Assembly (NCBI GenBank): GCA_964521625.1
Contig: CAZFSM010000007.1
Coordinates: 62,001-126,000, forward strand
DNA: 64,000 nucleotides
Direction: 5' to 3'
Origin: UBA1444 sp964521625
GTDB taxonomy: Bacteria; Bacillota; Negativicutes; UBA1444
The first letter of the stretch is position 1; every line of letters begins with the position of its first letter. The notes below the pieces were generated by a model. That model was not told where the DNA came from. It made no database searches and saw nothing but the letters and a program-made list of their open reading frames with translations. Shown one piece after another: positions 45,644 to 54,947 of the stretch. Both the position numbers and the translations under genes were made by a program.

Positions 45644-46877
45644 GCCAAAAACAGAGAAAAAAAAAGGCACATTCGGGGGCGCGGGAACTATTTTTCTTGC
45701 GCTCCTGCTCCTTTTGTCTGTCGGCGGCGCCTATTATTTTTTTCAACAAACGATGCCAGGTAAACCGGTTGTTTCGACAAAGGACGATACGCTGAAAACA
45801 GATGCGGATTTTAATGTCCGTTGTGAGGCGCTACAGGCCATTGTGGACCAGACCCTGTCGTCGCAGAATATGGTGGTCGGTGATGTGCAGCGGATTGACA
45901 AGGAAGTGGCCCGCGAAAAAAACAAAGGGACTATTCGTTGGAATTCGCGTAACTTGCTGATCGATGATGCGACCGGTGTCAGCGCCGATTCGTTGAAAGC
46001 CAGGTTGGAATCGTTGTTGAAGTCTGCCGGCGGCAGTGTCATTAAAATAGAACCCGATCAGTACCATGGATACACAGTTACCCGGTTGGATATCGGTTTT
46101 ACTGACCAATTGGGCGGAGGCCCGCTGACCATTGTCAGTGACCGGCTCTATCTGGTCAGTGCAGGAAGCAAGCCGGTTGTTAGTGGACCGCGCAAAAAGT
46201 CGAATTCGGCTAATCGGGCTGAAATAGCCATCGTCATTGATGATTTTGGTTTCCGGCAGGATATGATCGCTGAATTTGCCGCGATTCGCCGTCCGTTCAC
46301 CTTTGCGGTGCTGCCCTTCAAGCAGTACAGCAAGGAGGCGGCTGCCAAAGGATTGGCAAGCGGGCATCAGGTGATGCTGCATTTGCCGATGGAGCCTTTG
46401 TCCGGTATCGATCCCAGCGAGCTTTCCAACACGGTAAAACTAGATATGGACCTGGCCCAGGTGCGCGAGCTTGTCGACCGGGCGACCGCCAGCCTGCCGG
46501 GAATCACCGGCGTCAATAATCATCAGGGATCCCGCGCCACTGCTGATCGGCGGGCGATGGAAAATGTGATGAAAGTGTTGCGGGAAAAACAACTGTTCTT
46601 TGTCGACAGCCGGACTCACGCCCGGTCGGTTGCAGCCGATATAGCCCGCCAACAAAAGATAAAGACGACTGAAAACGAGTTGTTTCTCGATGGGATCGCC
46701 GATGTGGCGTATGTAAAAAAACAGTTGCGGACTGCCGGCGAAATGGCGCTGCGTCAGGGAAGTATTACGGTAATTGGCCATGCACGGCCGACGACAGCCG
46801 TCGCCCTGCGTGAAGTGATGCCTGAACTCGAGGACAAAGGAATCCGGTTTGTCTTTGTATCCCAGTTGGTTCATTAA
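45618..46877 (+). CDS. Divergent polysaccharide deacetylase family protein, membrane anchored
   Basis: The protein has 419 residues. A Lys-rich cytoplasmic start is followed by one membrane helix (TIFLALLLLLSVGGAYYFF), an extracytoplasmic linker and the divergent polysaccharide deacetylase domain (PF04748): AIVIDDFGFRQDM, HLPMEPLSG, GVNNHQGSRATAD and FFVDSRTHA. The NodB-type Asp and His positions are recognisable. ATG 45618 overlaps the helicase gene by 26 bases; an earlier in-frame start at 45540 is possible but lacks a good binding site. The family is common in diderm bacteria and may modify envelope glycans. Confidence 0.87.
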   Translation: MSKSPRAAKPKTEKKKGTFGGAGTIFLALLLLLSVGGAYYFFQQTMPGKPVVSTKDDTLKTDADFNVRCEALQAIVDQTLSSQNMVVGDVQRIDKEVAREKNKGTIRWNSRNLLIDDATGVSADSLKARLESLLKSAGGSVIKIEPDQYHGYTVTRLDIGFTDQLGGGPLTIVSDRLYLVSAGSKPVVSGPRKKSNSANRAEIAIVIDDFGFRQDMIAEFAAIRRPFTFAVLPFKQYSKEAAAKGLASGHQVMLHLPMEPLSGIDPSELSNTVKLDMDLAQVRELVDRATASLPGITGVNNHQGSRATADRRAMENVMKVLREKQLFFVDSRTHARSVAADIARQQKIKTTENELFLDGIADVAYVKKQLRTAGEMALRQGSITVIGHARPTTAVALREVMPELEDKGIRFVFVSQLVH

Positions 46878-46921
46878 TTGCCGGTTTTAACTGAATAACG
46901 GTTCAGATTGTCAAACAAGGT

Positions 46922-48958
46922 ATGGTGAACAAGTTGGAACTGGATTTTGTATTTAAACTCATGGTCATCATTTTTCTGACTGGTTGCCTGATGGCTTTGG
47001 TGTTGTGGAAAGTTCCCCGCCTGGCCAATGGCATTTCTCATGGCTTTGCTGCCGTGGGTTCTGCTGTTATGATGTTTTTGGCCTGGCAAGTCCTGAATAG
47101 CGGAGAAACCCTTCTATTGCCAGTGGGTCGTTGGCTGCACGCCGGGGAAGTTGCTTTGCGCATCGACCCTCTGGCGGCATTTTTTTTATTGCTACTTGCT
47201 GTTGTGGGCACTATGGTTTCGATTTATGCAATTGGCTATACTACCGACCACTATTCGCCCCGCTATGCGATACTGCCTGCTGTGTTCAACCTGTTTGTAC
47301 TGTCAACGGCTTTTGTTTTTGTCACCAGTCACGCTGGGGCGTTCCTGATTGCTTGGGAACTCATGACGTTGACCTCCCTGTTTATGATCGTTTTTGAGCA
47401 TGAACACAGTACTAATATCCGTGCCGGGTTTGTCTATGTGGTCATGACCTATACAGGGACGGCATTTCTGATGGCGGCATTTTTCATTATGACTGCCGTA
47501 ACTGGTGACTTGAGTTTTCAAAATTTCGTTGGCGTGACATTAACAGAAACGCAGCGCAACCTGATATTTTTGTTTGCTTTTATCGGTTTTGGCGTAAAGG
47601 CTGGCATCATTCCGTTGCACATCTGGTTGCCAAAAGCGCACCCGGCAGCACCAAGCCATGTATCGGCCGTATTGTCCGGTGTGATGCTGAAAACGGCAAT
47701 TTACGGCATGGCGCGATTTTATCTGGAATTTCTCGGTACAGGCCCGGCCTGGTGGGGTGGCATGGTGCTGGGATTCGGCATACTGTCGGCGTTTCTGGGC
47801 GTTCTGTATGCATTGATGGAAAGTGACATCAAACGCCTGTTGGCTTATTCCAGCCTGGAAAACATGGGCGTAGCCTTATTGGGTGTGGGAGCAGGCATGA
47901 TGTACGCTTCAGCCGGCAAACCGGTATTGGCTGGTCTGGCCTGGGCTGCCGCTTTGTTTCACGTGTTTAACCATGCGGTTTTCAAATCCTTGCTGTTCAT
48001 GGCGGCCGGTGCGGTGGTCCGGGCTACCGGTTCACGCGATCTGGAAACGATGGGTGGCCTGATTCATAAGATGCCTTACACGGCAGTTGCTTTTCTGGTC
48101 GGATCTGTCTCCATTGCTGCGTTCCCGCCATTTAATGGCTTTATCAGTGAGTGGTTGACACTGCAGGCATTGTTTTTCCTGCCGCAGGCATTGCCCGGGC
48201 TGACGGGAAAAGTAGCCGGCGCCTTGTTGTTTATCATTTTGGCAATGACAGCGTCCGTGGTAGCGGCCTGTTTTGTCAAAGCTTTTGGTATTGCGTTTTT
48301 GGCCAGTCCGCGCAGCCGCAGGGCTGAAGCGGCAGACGAAGCCCCTGCGACGATGATTCTGCCGATGCTGGGAATGGCTGGTCTGTGTTTGGTTCTGGGG
48401 TTATGGCCGCATAAGATGCTGGAGTTTCTCAGCCGGGTTCTGGCGACCTTTATCGGTATTGGTACCCACGGTCTGTTCGACATCGCGCAGGGTGGGTTGA
48501 TTTTTCAGGCCAACAACGCCGAAGGGATTTTGTCGGTGCCCATTCTGGTTGCCTTGCTATTGACGGGTTGTCTGGCAGCCGTTGGTTTATTTTACCTGAA
48601 AGGAAAAGTGCAGCGTGTTACGGCACCGCTATGGGCCTGCGGCCGAACCGCAACAGCGAGAAACCAGTATAGCGCAATGGGTTTTGCCAAACCGGTCCGC
48701 TGGGCGTTTCGCTGGTTGCTGCAGTCGCAGCGGGAGCGGGTGGTGGATGAAAACGAGAACATTTATGTGGGCAGAAAGCTGACTTATCATCAAACGATTC
48801 ACTATATTGTCGATGAGGCTGTTTATTATCCGGTTCAGCAGTGGATTCTCAAACGGGCGAAATTCATGAAGCGGCTGCAGGCCGGCAGCGTGCAACTGTA
48901 TGTGGGGTATGTGTTGGTTGTTACGATTGTTGTGCTGGCCTGGAGCGGCAGGAATTGA
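46922..48958 (+). CDS. hyfB: Group 4 hydrogenase membrane subunit, HyfB/HycC-like antiporter-type protein
   Basis: This 678-residue membrane protein with about 14-16 helices is related to NuoL and Mrp antiporter subunits. Key parts are the lysine-bearing GFGVKAGIIPLHIWLPKAHP, the SDIKRLLAYSSLENMG segment and the helix pair around HVFNHAVFKSLLFM. It carries out proton or sodium translocation driven by the hydrogenase. The C-terminal tail with YHQTIHYIVDEAVYYP is HyfB-like. The start is uncertain: ATG 46922 has only a weak AAGG just before it. Confidence 0.9.
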   Translation: MVNKLELDFVFKLMVIIFLTGCLMALVLWKVPRLANGISHGFAAVGSAVMMFLAWQVLNSGETLLLPVGRWLHAGEVALRIDPLAAFFLLLLAVVGTMVSIYAIGYTTDHYSPRYAILPAVFNLFVLSTAFVFVTSHAGAFLIAWELMTLTSLFMIVFEHEHSTNIRAGFVYVVMTYTGTAFLMAAFFIMTAVTGDLSFQNFVGVTLTETQRNLIFLFAFIGFGVKAGIIPLHIWLPKAHPAAPSHVSAVLSGVMLKTAIYGMARFYLEFLGTGPAWWGGMVLGFGILSAFLGVLYALMESDIKRLLAYSSLENMGVALLGVGAGMMYASAGKPVLAGLAWAAALFHVFNHAVFKSLLFMAAGAVVRATGSRDLETMGGLIHKMPYTAVAFLVGSVSIAAFPPFNGFISEWLTLQALFFLPQALPGLTGKVAGALLFIILAMTASVVAACFVKAFGIAFLASPRSRRAEAADEAPATMILPMLGMAGLCLVLGLWPHKMLEFLSRVLATFIGIGTHGLFDIAQGGLIFQANNAEGILSVPILVALLLTGCLAAVGLFYLKGKVQRVTAPLWACGRTATARNQYSAMGFAKPVRWAFRWLLQSQRERVVDENENIYVGRKLTYHQTIHYIVDEAVYYPVQQWILKRAKFMKRLQAGSVQLYVGYVLVVTIVVLAWSGRN

Positions 48959-48967
48959 GGTGGCGTA

Positions 48968-49861
48968 ATGCAGGTTGTTGAAATGTTTGTGCAGGCAGTG
49001 GGCATTGTCCTATTGGCGCCACTGGTGCAAGGCTTCATTCAGTGGTGCAAAGCCCGGCTGCAGAATCGTCGGGGTGCCAGTCCGTTGCAGCCGTATCGCA
49101 ATCTTTACAAGTTGTTGGCCAAGGATCTGGTGATTGCCGAAACTGCCTCCTGGATTAGCCAGATCACGCCCTTTATCTGCTTTGGCGCAGCCGTTGCGGT
49201 GGCGGCGCTGGTTCCATTATCCTCGGCCTCTTTGGGTGTTGCGGACCTTTTTCTGATCGTCTATCTGTTCGGCCTGAGTCGGTTTTTAATGGCTTTGGCA
49301 GGCCTGGATACCGGGAATTCGTTTGCCGGTATGGGCAGTTCGCGAGAAATGTATCTGGCCGTGTTGGTGGAGCCGGCCTTCTTACTGGCCATTGTCGCTT
49401 CGGCCGGGGCCGTCGGTTCGACAGAGCTGGGGAAAATGGTTCAGCATGCCAGTCAGCACTCGTTTACTTTGCCTTATGTATTGGCGGCGGTGGCATTTTT
49501 TATCGTGGTGATTGCCGAATGCGGGCGGATTCCGGTCGATAACCCGGACACCCATCTGGAACTGACCATGTTTCAGGAAGCAATGCTGCTTGAGTATTCA
49601 GGACGGCATCTCGCGCTGTTGCTAGCGGCAGTCTATGTGCGACAACTGGTGATGGTGATTTTGTTTGTTGAATTGTTTTTCCCCTGGAATTGGCTTGATT
49701 TGATTCCAGTGCCGTTATTGTGGGTTTTGTTTAAAATTTTTGCGGTAGGATTAGTGCTGGCTATTACTGAAACCAGTTCGGTCAAGATGCGATTGTTCCG
49801 TCTGCCGAATTTCCTGGCGGCGTCGGGTCTTCTGTCGCTGCTGGCGCTGGTAGCCCGTTAA
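48968..49861 (+). CDS. hyfC: Group 4 hydrogenase membrane subunit, HyfC/HycD (NuoH-like)
   Basis: This 297-residue membrane protein is related to complex I subunit NuoH/Nqo8, which links the soluble arm to the ion channel. It shows LAPLVQGFIQWCKARLQNR, QPYRNLYKLLAKD, the acidic FAGMGSSREMYLAVLVEP and the loop ECGRIPVDNPDTHLELTM. GAGGTGG precedes ATG 48968. Confidence 0.92.
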   Translation: MQVVEMFVQAVGIVLLAPLVQGFIQWCKARLQNRRGASPLQPYRNLYKLLAKDLVIAETASWISQITPFICFGAAVAVAALVPLSSASLGVADLFLIVYLFGLSRFLMALAGLDTGNSFAGMGSSREMYLAVLVEPAFLLAIVASAGAVGSTELGKMVQHASQHSFTLPYVLAAVAFFIVVIAECGRIPVDNPDTHLELTMFQEAMLLEYSGRHLALLLAAVYVRQLVMVILFVELFFPWNWLDLIPVPLLWVLFKIFAVGLVLAITETSSVKMRLFRLPNFLAASGLLSLLALVAR

Positions 49862-49875
49862 TAGGGGAGGATAGC

Positions 49876-50499
49876 ATGAATCTTTTGACAGTCTTGTTGC
49901 TGTTTACGGCCTTTTTGATTACCCGGGTATCCAGTCTGCGACTGAGTATACAAATTCTGATGGTGCAGTCGGTTGCGGTAGCGGCTGCCTGCGTATGGAG
50001 CGGCCTGGAGTCGGAGCTGATGCATACTTATATCGCCGCAATGCTGACCGTGGTGATCAAGGTCGGGATGATACCTTACGCATTATTCCGTGTTACGGCC
50101 CGTCTGCGCAATGAAAAGGAGAACAAGCCGATCCTGTCGCCCAACCAAACTTCGCTGGTTGCCGCATTGTTGCTGGCGGTGGCTTACGGACTGGTTGACC
50201 AGGCTTTGCCCGGATTGGGGCGCGATGCCTTATCCGGCGCGCTGGCCGGTTTTCTGATCGGTTTGTTGATCATGATTACCCGCCGTCAGGCCGTATTGCA
50301 GATCGTTGGCCTGATTATGATGGAGAACGGCATCTATCTGCTGGGGCTGTCGATGACCGGGGGCTTGCCGCTGATTATCGAGTTCGGCGTGTTTTTTGAT
50401 GTCCTGGTCGCGGTCATTGTGCTGGGTATTCTGACCTATCGGCTCAAATTGTCGTTTATGACGACAGATACGACAGTACTGCAAAAACTTAAGGGATGA
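49876..50499 (+). CDS. hyfE: Group 4 hydrogenase membrane subunit, HyfE-like
   Basis: This 207-residue membrane protein contains a NuoK-like core. Conserved segments include AMLTVVIKVGMIPYALFRV, ILSPNQTSLVAALLLA and IVGLIMMENGIYLLG. GGGGAGGATAG precedes its ATG. Together with HyfB and HyfF it forms the ion-translocating membrane arm. Confidence 0.9.
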   Translation: MNLLTVLLLFTAFLITRVSSLRLSIQILMVQSVAVAAACVWSGLESELMHTYIAAMLTVVIKVGMIPYALFRVTARLRNEKENKPILSPNQTSLVAALLLAVAYGLVDQALPGLGRDALSGALAGFLIGLLIMITRRQAVLQIVGLIMMENGIYLLGLSMTGGLPLIIEFGVFFDVLVAVIVLGILTYRLKLSFMTTDTTVLQKLKG

Positions 50500-50503
50500 A
50501 GCA

Positions 50504-51982
50504 ATGAGCGATTTAATCATAGTAGCATTAGCCATACCTTTTACTACCGGCATTGTGGCGTTGGCCATCAGGCAGCCGGCGCTCGCCGCCTGGTTAAACC
50601 TGTTGGGGTCTGCCGCTACTTCGGCGACACTGTTCTGGATTGTCAAACAGATTGTCGACCGGGGGCCATTTCACCAGGGGATTTTTCTGCTGGATTCTTT
50701 AAATGCTTTATTTATGATGATCGTGGCGATTCTTGGCATTACTGCGGCATTATATTCAGTGACCTATATGAAGCACGAACTGCAGGACGGGCATGTACCG
50801 CGCAAAATGATTTCGCGTTATTTTTTCCTGTTTCAGTTTTTTATCCTGACAATGGTTCTTACGTTGGTGTTGGAAAACCTGGGTCTGGTCTGGGTCGCAG
50901 TGGAGGCGACGACGCTGGTTTCCGCCTTGCTGGTTGCGTTCGGCCTCAACCGGTCTTCGCTGGAAGCGGCCTGGAAATATGTGATGGTTTGCAGCGTGGG
51001 GATTGCGATGGCGCTGTTGGGGACCATTCTGCTTTACTATGCTCAGGTGCAGGCAGGCTTTGTCGATGTGCAACCGCTCGGCTGGTTTGCCTTGCGTGAG
51101 TATGCACCGCGGTTCAATCCGGCACTGGTCAAACTGGCCGCGATCTTTATCATTATTGGATACGGGACCAAAGCCGGCTTAGCACCGATGCACACCTGGC
51201 TGCCGGATGCCCACAGCCAGGCGCCGACGCCGATTAGCGGACTGTTGTCGGGGGCGTTGTTGAGTGTTGCTATGTATGCGGTTGCCCGCAATCTATCAGT
51301 AATCAATTTATTGCCTGAAGTGGGAGTGGTTGCCGGCAAACTGCTGATCGGGTTCGGCTTGCTTTCGATTGGCGTGGCTGTGCCGTTTTTGCTGTTGCAG
51401 CATGACATAAAGCGTCTACTGGCCTATTCCAGCGTGGAAAACATCGGCCTGATTGCCTTGGGATTCGGAACAGGAACGCCGCTTGCCCTTTACGGCGCAC
51501 TGTTGCATCTGATCAACAACGCGATCGGCAAGTCTGCCCTGTTTTATGTTTCGGGCGTACTGGTGCAAGTTTATCGAACCAAACAGATCCTGCGGATCCG
51601 GGGGATTATCCGGGTAATGCCAGTGCTGGGCGGTGTTTTGCTGGCACTGGTCCTGGCGGTTTCCGGTCTGCCGCCGTTTGGCACGTTTCTCAGCAAACTG
51701 ACCATCATTCAGGCGATGTTTCATGATGGCTGGTGGCAGGGCTTATTGGCCTTATTGTTGCTGGCCGGGGTTTTTGCCGGCATGATTTATTACACGTTGC
51801 AGATGTTGTTCGGCGAGCCGCCGGCAAGCATGAAACAGCTGGACTCGTCGCCGTGGCTGTGGGGAGCGGTGATTGTGTCGTTGCTCCTGTTGCTGGCAAC
51901 CGGTTTTTACGTGCCGGTCTGGCTGGATGGCTTGATTCGCGGTGCGGCGGAAATTGTCGGAGGAGGCGTCCGCAGATGGTAG
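50504..51982 (+). CDS. hyfF: Group 4 hydrogenase membrane subunit, HyfF-like antiporter-type protein
   Basis: This 492-residue second antiporter-like subunit is close to NuoN/NuoM. It shows IIIGYGTKAGLAPMHTWLPD, the HDIKRLLAYSSVENIGLIA segment and the Lys/His helix LHLINNAIGKSALFYVSG. The gene overlaps the large-subunit gene by seven bases. Two antiporter-like subunits (HyfB and HyfF) suggest a complex able to pump more than one ion per turnover, as proposed for hydrogenase 4. Confidence 0.93.
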   Translation: MSDLIIVALAIPFTTGIVALAIRQPALAAWLNLLGSAATSATLFWIVKQIVDRGPFHQGIFLLDSLNALFMMIVAILGITAALYSVTYMKHELQDGHVPRKMISRYFFLFQFFILTMVLTLVLENLGLVWVAVEATTLVSALLVAFGLNRSSLEAAWKYVMVCSVGIAMALLGTILLYYAQVQAGFVDVQPLGWFALREYAPRFNPALVKLAAIFIIIGYGTKAGLAPMHTWLPDAHSQAPTPISGLLSGALLSVAMYAVARNLSVINLLPEVGVVAGKLLIGFGLLSIGVAVPFLLLQHDIKRLLAYSSVENIGLIALGFGTGTPLALYGALLHLINNAIGKSALFYVSGVLVQVYRTKQILRIRGIIRVMPVLGGVLLALVLAVSGLPPFGTFLSKLTIIQAMFHDGWWQGLLALLLLAGVFAGMIYYTLQMLFGEPPASMKQLDSSPWLWGAVIVSLLLLLATGFYVPVWLDGLIRGAAEIVGGGVRRW

Positions 51983-53490
51983 AAATAAAAGAAGTTCCGG
52001 TTGCCGGTCTGCGGGCGGCAGTCAACGCAATTTCCCAAGGCGGGCGCTTACCGCTACAAGCCATGTTTGCCAATGATGAGCGATCATTGAACGGCAGCTT
52101 TTGTCTTTATATATTGTTTGCCGCTGAACAGGCGGACGAATTTGTGTTGATCAAAAGCCTGATCGCCGAGGCGCAGCCGCTGGAGTTTCCTTCGTTGACC
52201 ACACTGCTGCCTGCTGCGGCCTGGTATGAACGGGAAATTCATGACATGTTCGGATTGGTTCCTGTCGGACATCCAGATTTGCGTCCCTTGGTATTGCATG
52301 ATCCTTGGCCGGCCAACTGTTTCCCATTGCGCAAAGATTTCAGCAAAGTGTCGGAAATGAATTCGTCGTTGCCCAGTAAGTCAACCGCGCACGTGCATGG
52401 CGAAGGAATCTTTGAAGTACCGGTTGGACCGATTCATGCCGGTATCATAGAACCGGGCTATTTTCGCTTCAGTCAGGCGGGTGAGAATGTTATCCGTGTG
52501 GACCCGACGCTGTTTTTTACCCACCGGGGGATTGAAAAATCGCTGGAAGGGTTGCCGGTTGATCGGGCGATCTTTCGTATTGAACGAACTTGCGGCGCCT
52601 GCAGCGTTTCCCATGCGTTGTCTTTTTCCCAGGCGGTGGAAAGCATTGCAGCGACCAAAATCCCGGAACGGGCCGAGTATATCAGAACGTTGGTTGCGGA
52701 ATTGGAGCGGTTATACAATCATGTCGGCGACGTGGGAAATATTTGTGCCGGCGTCGGATTTGCCGTCGGCGCCAGTCAGGCTGGGCGACAAAAAGAATAC
52801 TTGATGCGGTTTAATGAGGAATTGACCGGCAATCGGTTTTTGCGGGGAATGATTCTGCCTGGCGGAGTTACCGCTGATGTTACCGGTGAACTGATCCGTC
52901 ATACGTCAGGGTTGATTAACGCACTGACCCAGGATTTTAAAGAATTGGTGGAGATATTGGAACATAACGCCGGCTTTATTGACCGCTGCCGTCAGACTGG
53001 AGTTTTGCCCCGGCAGGTTGCGGCGGATCTGGCTGTGGTAGGGCCGGCGGCGCGGGCCTCCGGGATTGACATCGACCTGCGCAGGGATCATCCCTATGCT
53101 GCGTATGATCGGATGGAATTCAAGGTCCCGACCCGTCGCCATGGTGATGTGGAAGACCGATTATGGCTGCGAGTGGCCGAAGTGCGGGAGTCGTGCGAAA
53201 TTATCCGCCAGGTGATCACTTTGCTGGCTAATCAAAGAGGCGAACTGCGGATTAAACTCGAGCTGCCGAAAAGCAATGCCAGTGGCTTTGGCTGGAGCGA
53301 ATCGGCCCGTGGGGCCAATCTGCACTGGGTAATGCTAGATGCCAATCAGAAAATTTACCGTTACGTGATCCGGTCCGCTTCTTATCCGAATTGGCCGGCG
53401 GTGGCAATGGCCACACCGGGCAACATTATTCCGGATTTCCCGCTGATCAACAAGAGCTTTGAATTGTGCTACGCATGTCTGGATAGATGA
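51976..53490 (+). CDS. hyfG: Group 4 [NiFe]-hydrogenase large subunit with fused NuoC-like domain; no C-terminal extension
   Basis: This 504-residue protein resembles HycE/HyfG. Residues 1-150 are the NuoC-like 30-kDa domain (WYEREIHDMFGLVPVGHPD). The rest is the NuoD-like catalytic domain. All four nickel-binding cysteines are present: C206-GA-C209 in RTCGACSVSHA and C498-YA-C501 at the end. The protein stops at Arg504, three residues after the last cysteine, so there is no peptide for a maturation endopeptidase to remove. ATG 51976 is supported by AGGAGG upstream. The catalytic metals distinguish it from complex I and from cysteine-free Ehr-type relatives. Confidence 0.92.
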   Translation: MVEIKEVPVAGLRAAVNAISQGGRLPLQAMFANDERSLNGSFCLYILFAAEQADEFVLIKSLIAEAQPLEFPSLTTLLPAAAWYEREIHDMFGLVPVGHPDLRPLVLHDPWPANCFPLRKDFSKVSEMNSSLPSKSTAHVHGEGIFEVPVGPIHAGIIEPGYFRFSQAGENVIRVDPTLFFTHRGIEKSLEGLPVDRAIFRIERTCGACSVSHALSFSQAVESIAATKIPERAEYIRTLVAELERLYNHVGDVGNICAGVGFAVGASQAGRQKEYLMRFNEELTGNRFLRGMILPGGVTADVTGELIRHTSGLINALTQDFKELVEILEHNAGFIDRCRQTGVLPRQVAADLAVVGPAARASGIDIDLRRDHPYAAYDRMEFKVPTRRHGDVEDRLWLRVAEVRESCEIIRQVITLLANQRGELRIKLELPKSNASGFGWSESARGANLHWVMLDANQKIYRYVIRSASYPNWPAVAMATPGNIIPDFPLINKSFELCYACLDR

Positions 53491-53500
53491 GGAGAATATA

Positions 53501-54229
53501 ATGCTGCGTATATTGCAAAAAATAATGCAACAAGGGACTGTGACAGAAGATTATTTTATGTCTGCGGTGCCGGCCCGGTTTCGCGGTCAGTTGGAAGTGC
53601 GGGATCAACGCTGCAAGGACTGCCAGAAATGCATCGATATCTGCCCCACGCAGGCGATCCGGATGAAGAAAAGCAAACTGGCTGTCGATCATGACGCCTG
53701 TATTTTTTGCGGCGCCTGTGTCGATTTTTGCGAAAAGAACGGGTTGCGGCATAGCCTCAACTATGAAGTTGCGCATTTGTTGGGACAATTGGCCGAATCG
53801 GGCGGCGATGAACTGGCGGCGAAAATACGCCAGACGTTGGGTCGGTCGCTGGCAATCCGCCACGTGGACGCAGGTTCATGCAATGCCTGCGATTTTGAAA
53901 TGAGTGCATTACTGAATCCGGTTTACGACATTATGCAATATGGGATTGATTTTGTCGCTTCACCACGGCATGCCGATTTATTGATGGTCACCGGTGTCGT
54001 TACCCGCAATCTGCGTAAAGCACTGGAGATGACGCTGGAAGCCACTCCGACGCCCAGGCTGGTAATGGCGGTCGGCGCTTGTGCCTGTTCCGGCAAAGTT
54101 TTTGGCAAGACGTACGCCCAGGAAGGCGCGGTGGATAAAATCGTGCCGGTTGATATTTATGTGCCCGGGTGCCCGCCACGGCCTCAGGCTTTGATTTATG
54201 GGCTGTTGTTGGCACTGGACCGTCTGTAA
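53501..54229 (+). CDS. Fused ferredoxin (HyfH-like) and hydrogenase small subunit (HyfI/HycG-like)
   Basis: This 242-residue protein joins two subunits that are separate in hydrogenase 4. Residues 30-80 hold two [4Fe-4S] motifs (C38, C41, C44, C48 in CKDCQKCIDIC; C67, C70, C73, C77 in CIFCGACVDFC). From about residue 115 it is the NuoB-like small subunit with the proximal cluster cysteines C127/C130 (GSCNACDFE), GACACSG and C224 in PGCPPRP. GATGAGGAG precedes ATG 53501. It passes electrons from an unknown donor, probably ferredoxin, to the nickel site. No formate dehydrogenase gene is adjacent, so this is not an obvious formate hydrogenlyase locus. Confidence 0.9.
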   Translation: MLRILQKIMQQGTVTEDYFMSAVPARFRGQLEVRDQRCKDCQKCIDICPTQAIRMKKSKLAVDHDACIFCGACVDFCEKNGLRHSLNYEVAHLLGQLAESGGDELAAKIRQTLGRSLAIRHVDAGSCNACDFEMSALLNPVYDIMQYGIDFVASPRHADLLMVTGVVTRNLRKALEMTLEATPTPRLVMAVGACACSGKVFGKTYAQEGAVDKIVPVDIYVPGCPPRPQALIYGLLLALDRL

Positions 54230-54246
54230 AGCTCTTTGTTTGGCTG

Positions 54247-54255
54247 TGGTATAAT
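54247..54255 (+). promoter_or_regulatory. Extended -10 promoter upstream of the YjfB-like gene
   Basis: TGGTATAAT (54247-54255) is a perfect extended -10, about 50 bases before ATG 54306. It lets this small gene be expressed apart from the hydrogenase operon. Confidence 0.6.
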
Positions 54256-54305
54256 GATGGCAGCGAATGTTGCTGGGCGGGCTGAATTGGGGTGGAGGAA
54301 AAGCA

Positions 54306-54500
54306 ATGGATGTTTCAGCGATAAATAAGGTTCAGTCGGCCGATTTCCGGCCCAAAGCTGATAAGATAGGTCTATTGGTGGCGCAAAAAACTTTGGAATC
54401 GGCCAGGCAAAATCAGGAAACTGGCGGGACAGAACGGACGGGTGCTGCAAAGCGACATGCGCACCCCTATCTGGGACATAATGTGGATATTTATGTTTAA
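54306..54500 (+). CDS. Small YjfB-like (putative motility) protein
   Basis: This 64-residue protein begins MDVSAINKVQ, runs through VAQKTLESARQNQE and ends HPYLGHNVDIYV. That layout recalls the YjfB family (PF14070), short proteins often regulated with motility genes in Bacillota. TGGAGGAAAAG precedes ATG 54306; an upstream in-frame ATG (54267) lacks a site. The match is by eye and only the two ends are convincing. Confidence 0.55.
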   Translation: MDVSAINKVQSADFRPKADKIGLLVAQKTLESARQNQETGGTERTGAAKRHAHPYLGHNVDIYV

Positions 54501-54534
54501 TTAGGTTTGACTGTCAATGAGTTGCAAACGGGTT

Positions 54535-54570
54535 GCACTGAAACTGAAGTTTCGGTGCGGCGCTTTTTTT
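54535..54570 (+). terminator. Probable terminator after the YjfB-like gene
   Basis: GCACTGAAAC (54535-54544) pairs with GTTTCGGTGC (54549-54558, one G-T pair); five bases later comes a run of seven T. The rest of 54571-54878 is AT-rich with no gene I can support. A 20-codon frame at 54715-54777 has a good TGGAGG site but no recognisable product. Confidence 0.6.
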
Positions 54571-54878
54571 ATCCGCTGACGAATATGGAAAAGCTGATTT
54601 GCATTGATAAATCAATCGATATACCATATATTTAAACAATTGAATGTTTGCAGATGTGCAGGTTTTGCCTGGTGCAGGATAAATTCGCCAAACGATGATT
54701 TTGGAGGATTGTCAATGGTTGGAGAGCGTTTAATGACGGTCATGGTCTATATTCCCAGTTGCTCGCAAAATATTTAACAATCATCTCATCACCACGAGTA
54801 ATATGTTGAACCATTTCAGCGTCAATCGAACCAATATAGAGGACTGATTATCAGCGGCAAAACAGCGGTTAATTGCAA

Positions 54879-54917
54879 AAAAACCACGAGTTCGATTTGC
54901 ACGAACTCGTGGTTTTT
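54879..54917. terminator. Terminator downstream of the Cys-repeat protein gene
   Basis: A 16-bp perfect inverted repeat (54879-54894 with 54902-54917) has A and T runs on both sides. It lies 30 bases past the stop of the minus-strand gene and would also stop plus-strand readthrough. Confidence 0.85.
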
Positions 54918-54947
54918 GTCAGTCATAAGTTGATTGGTTACTGCTGT

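Noticed and set aside
51976..53490. Complex I (NADH-quinone oxidoreductase) instead of hydrogenase
   Set aside because: Both nickel-ligating CxxC pairs are present in the large subunit, and NuoE/F/G genes are absent.
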